Source: an uncultured Prevotella sp. (GTDB taxonomy: Bacteria; Bacteroidota; Bacteroidia; Bacteroidales; Bacteroidaceae). Taken from it: a DNA stretch of 37,261 bases. Positions within the stretch are counted from its first letter, which is position 1; each line of letters starts with the position of its first letter. Made by a program: the position numbers and the translations under genes. The stretch spans positions 1 through 37,261 of the forward strand of contig CAJKQX010000017.1 of the NCBI GenBank assembly GCA_905202125.1. Direction: 5' to 3'. Below, piece after piece: positions 9,551 through 16,292 of the stretch. Under the pieces are notes generated by a model. The model was not told the origin of the DNA. It searched no databases and worked only from the letters and a program-made list of their open reading frames with translations.

Positions 9551-10135
9551 CTAACTGTTAAGCAGCATTATTATTGCAATTATCGGTGTCGTGAGCTTGG
9601 TATGTTCCTTGATGAATGCGATGGCTTGTCGGAGATGTCTGTCCACCATTCTCACCGAGATGTTCATTGTCTCGGCTATTTCTAAGTTGGTCATACGTTC
9701 CTTGTAGAACATCAGATAAGCCTCCCGGGTGCGCTCGGGCAGTTTGTCCACCAGCTCATCCACACGTCGGCGCAGTTCGTCAAGTACGAATTCGTAGTTT
9801 TCGTCTTCACCGAAATCGGCAGCATACAGTTTTTCCTTGTAGTCGTCATCCAGTCGTATGCCGGTGAACCATTTGTGTCTGACGTAGTTGATACAGGCGT
9901 TGCGCGCCATGGTGAACAGCAGGGGGCGGAGAGTAGTCATTTGGTACCGTCCTCTTGTATCGTACAGACTGATGAAGATTTCCTGTAAGATATCTTTCAC
10001 GTCGTCAATATCTTTCACGAATTTATTGACAAATGCGAACAATCGCGGGTAATACTCCGTGAAGATTGTCCGAATTGCCGTCTCATTTCCTTTGTTGAGT
10101 TCGTCTATGATATATTCTTCGTCAAAGAATTCCAT
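9551..10135 (-). CDS. ECF-type RNA polymerase sigma factor of the Bacteroidetes SusC/FecR class
   Basis: The 194-residue sigma factor has region 2 at about 15-95 (AIRTIFTEYYPRLFAFVNKFVKD, DILQEIFISLYD, ARNACINYVRHKW). Region 4 lies at about 125-180 (LPERTREAYLMFYKERMTNLEIAETMNISVRMVDRHLRQAI, quoted here in part), containing the helix-turn-helix for -35 recognition. It ends in a hydrophobic tail, TTPIIAIIMLLNS, which is common in this subclass. It would direct RNA polymerase to its own operon and perhaps the GH92 genes once freed from the FecR protein encoded next. The ATG start at 10135 fits the usual N-terminus and lies about 105 nt downstream of a good promoter. Confidence 0.93.
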   Translation of the reverse strand: MEFFDEEYIIDELNKGNETAIRTIFTEYYPRLFAFVNKFVKDIDDVKDILQEIFISLYDTRGRYQMTTLRPLLFTMARNACINYVRHKWFTGIRLDDDYKEKLYAADFGEDENYEFVLDELRRRVDELVDKLPERTREAYLMFYKERMTNLEIAETMNISVRMVDRHLRQAIAFIKEHTKLTTPIIAIIMLLNS

Positions 10136-10239
10136 TCATTTGCTTTCTTATTGATGATAAGCTATCGTTTGGGACCGATATGAAGGCATACCGACCTGAA
10201 AATCACTTATATCAAGTATTACTTTAGATAAGTCTAATG

Positions 10240-10270
10240 CAAAATTATAATGTTTTTTTTGATATGCAAA
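10240..10270 (-). promoter_or_regulatory. Promoter for the sigma/anti-sigma/susCD operon
   Basis: Read on the minus strand, TTTG (10270-10267) and TAATTTTG (10247-10240) are 19 nt apart, an exact Bacteroidetes promoter layout. The sigma factor ATG lies about 105 nt downstream. The 10136-10459 intergenic stretch holds this promoter and the divergent one at 10338-10369; I see nothing else firm in it. Confidence 0.7.
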
Positions 10271-10337
10271 AGAATTGCCGTTTTTTAGTTGAGTTTTTCC
10301 CGTATGGACATCTTTTGAGTATTTTGTCTGCACATCG

Positions 10338-10369
10338 TTTGTGTCGTTACCTCTTTTTTCTTATTTTTG
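10338..10369 (+). promoter_or_regulatory. Promoter for the GT90-type glycosyltransferase gene
   Basis: TTTG (10338-10341) and TATTTTTG (10362-10369) are separated by 20 nt. The start codon follows 90 nt after the -7 box. A small GC-rich hairpin (CCCGC/GCGGG, about 10388-10400) falls in the leader. Confidence 0.65.
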
Positions 10370-10459
10370 TTTCCGATAACTGTGTCGCTCCCGCTCCGCG
10401 GGGTGTCGGGATGGTGACGAAGAGAATCATGTTTTCACATTTTATATAATTGATAAAAG

Positions 10460-11470
10460 ATGAGTGTCGGAAAGTTGAAATACATCTTGCATAGTGGCAA
10501 GAACTCGAAACCCAAATATTTCTTGATGTCATACCTCAGGATGTGTGTGCCGTCGTGCCTGTTGCGCCGACGGCTCGGACATATACTGCGGAGCGTGGAC
10601 GTTCGTGCGGACCGCGAATACATTCTCGACCGTGTTGACTATTACAACCGTTTGCTGCCGCTCTCGTCTTCCGAGCGCGAACGGTGGGCCGCCGAGGCAT
10701 CGACCACAGCCTCCATGCCGCGTCCCCGACAGAAGGTTTACTATTTCGACTCGGTGCTTGTGGCGCGCTGGTTTCCCTCTTCGGCACGCTGGGTATTGCT
10801 GCCGGGCGACATCACCTTTGTGCCCGATGTGCCGTCAATCACCAAGAGTCGACCCATTGTCCCAATGCCTCAGGATGGCGGAAAGGCCGCTAACGCCAAC
10901 TCTGTGGTGCTCAATCTCAATAAGGTGAGGCATTTCATCTTCGTTGATGACAAGAAACCGTTCATCGAGAAGAAGGATATGGCCGTATTCCGAGGCAAGG
11001 TGAATAACAAGCCCATACGTCTGCGGTTCATGGAGCGATACGCCTCCGACAGTCGTGTGGACGCCGGTGCCATCGACAATGTGAGGCCCGAGTGGCTCCG
11101 TCCGAAGATGACCATACGCGACCATCTCGATTACCGCTACGTCATGGCGCTCGAGGGCAACGAGGTGGCCAGCAATCTGAAATGGATCATGTCGTCCAAC
11201 TCCATCGCTGTGATGCCTCGTCCCAACTACGAGACGTGGTTCATGGAGGGACGTCTCATACCCAACTATCATTACATCGAGATCCGTCCCGATTTCTCCG
11301 ACCTTGAGGAGCGGCTCGACTATTACTCTTCCCATCCCGCCGAGGCACAGGCCATAATCGACCATGCCCACGAGTATGTGGCGCAGTTCATGGACCGTGA
11401 GCGCGAGCGACTCATCTCCCTGCTCGTCATGGACAAGTATTTCCGTATGACGGGCATATCTGATGTTTGA
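10460..11470 (+). CDS. Glycosyltransferase family 90-like protein (LPS/CAP10 type)
   Basis: The 336-residue protein resembles the GT90/CAP10-like family of lipopolysaccharide and capsule glycosyltransferases. Recognisable family segments are FRGK (177-180), PKMTIRDHLDYRYVMALEGNEVASNLKW (215-242, quoted in part), MSSNSIAVMP (244-253) and ETWFMEGRLIPNYHYIEI (258-275). The LEGN..ASNLKW-SSNS-E.W core is the donor-binding and active-site region of these enzymes. There is no signal peptide, so it probably acts on the cytoplasmic face of the inner membrane during surface-polysaccharide synthesis. It is divergent from the sigma operon and shares only the intergenic region, so it may not belong to the glycan-degradation locus. 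Acceptor and donor sugars cannot be read from the sequence. Confidence 0.85.
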   Translation: MSVGKLKYILHSGKNSKPKYFLMSYLRMCVPSCLLRRRLGHILRSVDVRADREYILDRVDYYNRLLPLSSSERERWAAEASTTASMPRPRQKVYYFDSVLVARWFPSSARWVLLPGDITFVPDVPSITKSRPIVPMPQDGGKAANANSVVLNLNKVRHFIFVDDKKPFIEKKDMAVFRGKVNNKPIRLRFMERYASDSRVDAGAIDNVRPEWLRPKMTIRDHLDYRYVMALEGNEVASNLKWIMSSNSIAVMPRPNYETWFMEGRLIPNYHYIEIRPDFSDLEERLDYYSSHPAEAQAIIDHAHEYVAQFMDRERERLISLLVMDKYFRMTGISDV

Positions 11471-11524
11471 TGAAAGATAATAATCAAAGAATGTAGGTCC
11501 GCGACCGTTGCGACTAAAATAAAG

Positions 11525-11567
11525 AAAAAGAACCCGTGACAGATATTGGTCTGACCGGGTTCTTTTT
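11525..11567. terminator. Bidirectional terminator between the GT90 gene and the NagB-like fusion
   Basis: AAAAAGAACCCG (11525-11536) pairs perfectly with CGGGTTCTTTTT (11556-11567), and an inner CAGA/TCTG pair extends the stem. It lies 54 nt after the glycosyltransferase stop and 14 nt after the stop of the convergent NagB-like gene. Confidence 0.85.
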
Positions 11568-11580
11568 ATTTTTCAAGTTT

Positions 11581-13569
11581 TCAAGGCACATACTCCACAA
11601 ACGCCTCCATAGCCTCGTAGCAGGCCAGTCCGAGGTCATCGTAGAGTTTGGCGGTGGCCCGGTTGCGGTCCTCCGCGCGTTGCCAGAACAGTCGTTCATC
11701 GTTGCCCAGGAACGGAGCACTCTCCATCTGCGACTGATGTTTGAGTATGCTGTTGCGCTTCATCCTCAGTTCCTCGGGGCTCATGGGCACACACATCTCT
11801 ATGTTCTCGATCTCCCATTCGGCCCATGCTCCGCGATACATCCACACGCGGCAGTCCTTCAGCCACTCCGCTCCGGCCTTTTTCTCCATATCTATGGCCG
11901 CAAGCACGGCGTCGGTGCATTTGCGGTGAGTGCCGTGTGGGTCGGCCAGGTCGCCCGCCACGTATATCTGATGAGGTTTTACTTGGCTTATCAGTGCGCG
12001 CACAATCTTCACGTCGGCCTCCGTCATGGGTAGTTTCTCTATCTTGCCCGACTCGTAGAACGGCAGGTCGAGGAAATGCACATGGTCCAGAGGTATGTGG
12101 TTGTAGGTGCAGGCCGTGCGAGCCTCGCCGCGGCGTATGAGCCCTTTGATGGTCAGTATGTCGCGGCTGTCGGTGTCGCCCTGCTGCTTGTTGGCAAGGA
12201 AACGCTTTATCTCGTTGTACTTATCCTTTATCACCTTGTCGCTGTCATTGCCGAACAGTTGGTTGAAACCGTTGATGAAGTGCATGAACCGTGTCACCTC
12301 CTCGTCGCCCACGGCTATGTTACCGCTCGTCTCGTAGGCCACGTGCACATCGTGTCCCTGCTGTACCAGTCGCATTATCGTGCCGCCCATCGATATCACA
12401 TCGTCGTCCGGGTGGGGTGAGAACACTATCACGCGCTTGGGATAAGGCTGCGCCCGCTCCGGACGATAGGTGTCGTCGGCGTCGGGCTTGCCTCCGGGCC
12501 ATCCCGTGATGGTGTGTTGCAGGTCGTTGAAAATTTTGATGTTGGCATTGTAGGCCGACCCGAACAGTGCGAGCAGCTCGCTCAGTCCGTTCTCGTTGTA
12601 GTCTTTGTTGGTGAGCTTGAGTATCGGTTTCTTTGTCACCGTGCACAGCCACACCAGAGCCGAACGAATCATCTTGTCGGTCCACTCGCAGTCGGTCACC
12701 AGCCACGGGTGTACCATTCGCGTGAGCTTTGCGGCCGCCGGTATGTCCGTCACTATCGTTGCGTCGTTGTGCGTTTGCAGGAATGAGGCCGGGATGGTGT
12801 CGGTGATGCCGCCCTCGACAGTCTTCTGTATGATGTCCGATTTCTCGTCGCCCCATGCCGGGACGTACACCTTGCGGGCTGAGAGTATCGTGCTCATGCC
12901 GATGGTGATGGAGCATGGCGGCACAGGTTCCTGCGAGCCGAAGCTCATGGTCATCTCCTCACGCGACGTGGGGTCGATGAGAATGATGCGCGATGCGGAG
13001 GTCAGGGTGCTGCCCGGTTCGTTGGTGGCGATGTTGCCCATACGTCCGATGCCCAGGAGCATGATGTCGATGCCTCCGTGCTGCTTTATCAGTTGTTCGT
13101 ACTGACGGCAGTGGTTCACCACCTCGTCCTGCGATATGCCGCCGTCGGGCGAGAACACGTTCTCGGGACGGATGTCCACATGGTCGAGAAGATATTTCCT
13201 GAGCTGTCCGGCGCTGCTTATGCGGCTGTCCCCGGCTATCGGGAAATACTCGTAGGCATTGAACACCGTGACCCGGCTGAAGCTCAGTCCGCACTCGCGG
13301 TGACGTCTCACCAGTTCGGTGTAGACGGCCGTGAGCGAGCTGCCCGTGCCCAGTCCGAGCACACAGTTGCGGCCTTCCGCCGTGCAGCGTTTTATCTCCT
13401 GCTCCACGGCGTCGGCTATCAGTCGCACACCATCTTCCACCTTCGGAAATATCTCGGTGTGTATTTTCTCGCAACGAGTCATCTCCGACTGTTCCACCGC
13501 CGTGCGCGGGCGGTAGAATCGTTCGGGTATATTGTTCAGCACTATGTGCGAACTCAAATTCAAGTCCAT
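11581..13569 (-). CDS. NagB-like (glucosamine-6-phosphate deaminase family) / PIG-L deacetylase fusion, NagB active site altered
   Basis: This 662-residue fusion has an N-terminal NagB/sugar-isomerase domain (about 30-310) and a C-terminal PIG-L (LmbE-like) zinc de-N-acetylase domain (about 378-650). The NagB half keeps LGLGTGSSLTAVY (71-83), DHVDIRPENVF and NEPGS (E184, equal to E148 of E. coli NagB). However, the FNMDEY motif reads FNAYEY, placing Y106 at the catalytic Asp72 position. The GNDGH motif reads GRMGN, placing M177 and N179 at Asp141 and His143. The PIG-L half looks intact: PHPDDD (385-390) and DPHGTHR (543-549). Such fusions occur widely in Bacteroidetes; I cannot say whether these substitutions are typical of them. 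The gene is 39 bp downstream of a GH92 gene and probably co-transcribed. Deaminase activity is doubtful; a deacetylase or sugar-phosphate-binding role is possible. Confidence 0.88.
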   Translation of the reverse strand: MDLNLSSHIVLNNIPERFYRPRTAVEQSEMTRCEKIHTEIFPKVEDGVRLIADAVEQEIKRCTAEGRNCVLGLGTGSSLTAVYTELVRRHRECGLSFSRVTVFNAYEYFPIAGDSRISSAGQLRKYLLDHVDIRPENVFSPDGGISQDEVVNHCRQYEQLIKQHGGIDIMLLGIGRMGNIATNEPGSTLTSASRIILIDPTSREEMTMSFGSQEPVPPCSITIGMSTILSARKVYVPAWGDEKSDIIQKTVEGGITDTIPASFLQTHNDATIVTDIPAAAKLTRMVHPWLVTDCEWTDKMIRSALVWLCTVTKKPILKLTNKDYNENGLSELLALFGSAYNANIKIFNDLQHTITGWPGGKPDADDTYRPERAQPYPKRVIVFSPHPDDDVISMGGTIMRLVQQGHDVHVAYETSGNIAVGDEEVTRFMHFINGFNQLFGNDSDKVIKDKYNEIKRFLANKQQGDTDSRDILTIKGLIRRGEARTACTYNHIPLDHVHFLDLPFYESGKIEKLPMTEADVKIVRALISQVKPHQIYVAGDLADPHGTHRKCTDAVLAAIDMEKKAGAEWLKDCRVWMYRGAWAEWEIENIEMCVPMSPEELRMKRNSILKHQSQMESAPFLGNDERLFWQRAEDRNRATAKLYDDLGLACYEAMEAFVEYVP

Positions 13570-13608
13570 GATGATATTGTTTTAAAGATTGATTTTTTTG
13601 TCAGTGTA

Positions 13609-15771
13609 TCACGGTCTGTCAGCCTTTGCCGTACCCCATTTCGACGGTTTGCCACCCATTGTTATCCGGAGTGTTCCGCCTGCCATGATGTCGGCATAGT
13701 CTATGTATGATTTCTTGTACGGGCGTCCGTTGAGCGTCACTTTCTGCACGTAGATGTTGCGGTCGCTGTTGTTGCGGGCCTCTATGGTGAATGTCTTGCC
13801 GCCGCCCACGTTGAGCACGGCCTTGTCGAACAGCGGCGAGCCGATGATGAACCGTCCGCCCACGGGCTCCACCTGATACAGTCCGGCTGCCGACAGTATG
13901 TACCACGCCGACATCTGACCTACGTCCTCGTTGCCGCACAGTCCGTCGGGCTTGTCGCTATACATCTCGTTCATCATCTTGCGCAGCAGCGGAGCAGCCT
14001 TCCACGGTTGTCCGGCGTAGTTGTACATATAGATTACGTGGTGGCTCGGTTCGTTGCCGTGGGCATACTGTCCGGTCAGTCCGCTGATGTCGGGCGATGC
14101 TCCCTCGCCCAGGTCACCCTCGACGATGAATAGCGAGTCGAGCTTCGTGACAAACGGTTTCTCGCCGCCGAAGAGGTTGATGAGTCCGTGCACGTCGTGC
14201 GGCACGAGCCATGTGTACTGCCATGCGTTGCCCTCGGTGTAGTCGTCGGCGCGGTGCAGGGCTTTTATCGGGTCGAAAGGAGTGCGGAATGTGCCGTCGG
14301 CTGCCACGGCGCGCATGAACTGCGACTGCTTGTCAAAGTATTTTGAGTAGGAGCGGCTGCGCTTGTAGAAATATTCGTAATCGTCGGTCTTGCCCAGCAT
14401 CTTGGCCACTTTGGCCACACCGTCGTCGGCCAGACAGTACTCCAGGGCTTTTGCCACGGTCTCGTTCTCGGGTTCCTTGTCGTAAGGTATGTATCCGTAC
14501 TCCTTGAGTTGTTTGAGCGAGCGCACGTCGAGCAATGACGATTTCTTCAGTGCCTCGAAAGCCTTCTCCTTGTCCTCCACGAAACCTTTCATGGCAAGGT
14601 CGGCCAGTACCACCACGCCCGGGTTGCCCACCATACAGTCGGTCTCGCATCCCATGAGGTGCCAGATGGGCAGTTTGCCCTGCTGGTCGAATATATTGAT
14701 GAATGTCTTCACGAAGTCGCGCTGCTTCTCCGGGAATATCACCGACATGAGCGGATGAGCTCCGCGATAGGTGTCCCAAAGAGAGAAAGTGGTGTGATTG
14801 ACAAAGTCGCCCTTGTATATCTTGCCGTCAGCGCCGCGATATTCGCCATCGGTGTCGCAGAATACCGACGGAGCGGTCATCAGATGATACATCGCCGTGT
14901 AGAATATCTTCTTGTTCAGTTCGCTCTTTCCTTCCACGCTGACGCGTCCGAGCTCCTTGTTCCATGCCTCATCCGCTTTTTTTGCGGTGGCGTCGAAGTC
15001 CCATCCCGGCATCTCAGCCTTCATGTTGGCGCGAGCCTTGTCCACATCGACGGGCGAGAGGGCCACCTTCACCGTCAGCGGTTTTTCGGCCGATGTCTCG
15101 AGCAGGGCGCGTCCGTTGTTGTCGCGGTTGAGTATCTTCACCGGCTCGGAGAACTGCATCACGAAATATATGCGCTGGTCTTTCGACCATCCTTCAGAGC
15201 GGCGGAAACCGGTTATCGTCCTTTCGTTCTCCTGTGTGAGCATACAGTCGGTCTTCTTGTCCCAGCCGATGCCCTGTGCCAGGTCGAGCATCATGAGCGC
15301 GCGTTTGCTGTTGAAGGTGTAGCGGTGTACGCCCACACGCTCGGTGGCGGTGAGCTCCACTTTCACTGCGGGTTTGTCGAGCGTCACCGAATAGTAGCCC
15401 GGCTTCACTGTCTCGTTGGCGTGTGAGAACTCCACCTCTTTCTGTGCGCCGTCCGTCACCGGCAGCAGGGCTATGTCGCCCAGGTCGCCTATACCCGTGC
15501 CACTGAGGTGCATGTGGCCGAATCCGATGATCACCTTGTCGCTGTAATGATATCCCGAGCACCAGTCCCAGCCGCGTGTGGGCTGTGTCGGACCCAGTTG
15601 TACAAGACCGAACGGCACGTTCGCGCCGAGGAATACGTGGCCGTGGCCGCCCGTACCGATGTACTGGTCCACATATTTTGTGAGATCATTGTCGGCAGCC
15701 GAAGCCGGGGCGCTACCCCATGACAGCAAGGCAGCGATGAAAGTCAGTTTGAATAATTTGGTTGTTTTCAT
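13609..15771 (-). CDS. Secreted GH92-family alpha-mannosidase (catalytic Glu present)
   Basis: The 720-residue GH92 enzyme should release mannose from alpha-mannosides in the periplasm or at the surface. I chose the ATG at 15771 because it opens a classic signal peptide (MKTTKLFKLTFIAALLSWG...ASA). The longer frame to 15837 would cover the promoter. Family motifs include GTGGHGHVF, GGEKPFV, the acid-bearing HGNEPSHH with Glu574, YNYAGQPWKA, and GLCGNEDVGQMSAWY. The Asn-Glu in GNED, rather than the His-Glu I associate with alpha-1,2-specific members, hints at another linkage, but that is weak evidence. The NagB-like/PIG-L gene follows after 39 bp. The sequence is complete and clearly distinct from both other GH92 sequences in the window. 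Confidence 0.94.
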   Translation of the reverse strand: MKTTKLFKLTFIAALLSWGSAPASAADNDLTKYVDQYIGTGGHGHVFLGANVPFGLVQLGPTQPTRGWDWCSGYHYSDKVIIGFGHMHLSGTGIGDLGDIALLPVTDGAQKEVEFSHANETVKPGYYSVTLDKPAVKVELTATERVGVHRYTFNSKRALMMLDLAQGIGWDKKTDCMLTQENERTITGFRRSEGWSKDQRIYFVMQFSEPVKILNRDNNGRALLETSAEKPLTVKVALSPVDVDKARANMKAEMPGWDFDATAKKADEAWNKELGRVSVEGKSELNKKIFYTAMYHLMTAPSVFCDTDGEYRGADGKIYKGDFVNHTTFSLWDTYRGAHPLMSVIFPEKQRDFVKTFINIFDQQGKLPIWHLMGCETDCMVGNPGVVVLADLAMKGFVEDKEKAFEALKKSSLLDVRSLKQLKEYGYIPYDKEPENETVAKALEYCLADDGVAKVAKMLGKTDDYEYFYKRSRSYSKYFDKQSQFMRAVAADGTFRTPFDPIKALHRADDYTEGNAWQYTWLVPHDVHGLINLFGGEKPFVTKLDSLFIVEGDLGEGASPDISGLTGQYAHGNEPSHHVIYMYNYAGQPWKAAPLLRKMMNEMYSDKPDGLCGNEDVGQMSAWYILSAAGLYQVEPVGGRFIIGSPLFDKAVLNVGGGKTFTIEARNNSDRNIYVQKVTLNGRPYKKSYIDYADIMAGGTLRITMGGKPSKWGTAKADRP

Positions 15772-15806
15772 ATCTATGGTTTTTTGTTCACGGTTTGTAT
15801 GTAATA

Positions 15807-15838
15807 CAAAATTACGAAAAGATGAGTGCAACGGCAAA
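15807..15838 (-). promoter_or_regulatory. Promoter for the GH92 / NagB-like operon
   Basis: On the minus strand TTTG (15838-15835) and TAATTTTG (15814-15807) are 20 nt apart, 36 nt upstream of the chosen GH92 start codon. This supports that start over the longer reading frame. Confidence 0.72.
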
Positions 15839-15938
15839 CATTTTGTTTATTAATTTGATTTTTTTTTCGTGTCACAATCACACATGCCGCTCAGAGCCTG
15901 CACCGCGGGCGATGGATGTTTGCGGAAGGGTTCGTTTC

Positions 15939-15983
15939 AACCAAAATCGCATTAGACCGACAATGGACATGAATGATGGTTAT
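15939..15983 (+). repeat. Solo left end of the dispersed 24-kb element
   Basis: These 45 bp match 24019-24063 with three mismatches (shared core AAATCGCATTAGACCGACAA). The rest of the element is absent: the interior side abuts the truncated GH92 fragment. It is probably the scar of an insertion or deletion. Confidence 0.6.
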
Positions 15984-15998
15984 TTTGTTGTAACAGTG

Positions 15999-16292
15999 TT
16001 ATCTGAACACGTCCCATCCGCTGAAGATGGTGCGCTTGGTGAACCGTCCCTCGGAGCGATGTATCTTGTGGTCGCCGCCCACGTAGCGTCCGTCGCAGTC
16101 GGCATAGGTACGCGGGTCGATCATGGTGTGGTAAAGCGAGGTGTAGAATACGGTCAGGTCATCGCGGTTGCCGCCCTCCACAGCGATGCAGCCCAGACGG
16201 TCGTTCCACATCTTGCGGGCGTGTGTGCGTACCTTATCGAAACTCTTGCCGGCAACCTCCTTGTCGAAATTGATGCGTTGGAAGATGGTCAT
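15999..16292 (-). pseudogene. Internal fragment of a third GH92 gene
   Basis: The 97-codon frame matches only the middle of a GH92 protein. From about residue 8, NFDKEVAGKSFDKVRTHARK leads into WNDRLGCIAVEGG, FYTSLYHTMIDPRTY, a DGRYVGGD segment and TIFSGWDVFR. In intact members this continues into the rest of the catalytic domain, but here a stop follows directly. No signal peptide, HGNEP motif or GNED motif is present. The ATG overlaps the TGA stop of the upstream sialidase-like gene (ATGA), so it could still be translated by coupling, but a 97-residue slice would not fold as an enzyme. The nearest full-length GH92 genes here are too different to be its source. The solo repeat at 15939-15983 lies 15 bp beyond the truncation and may mark the deletion event. 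Confidence 0.75.

Noticed and set aside
15999..16292. The GH92 fragment as the frameshifted start of a gene continuing leftwards
   Set aside because: I found no GH92 coding sequence in any frame between 15840 and 15998, and the next gene is a complete, different GH92 with its own signal peptide.
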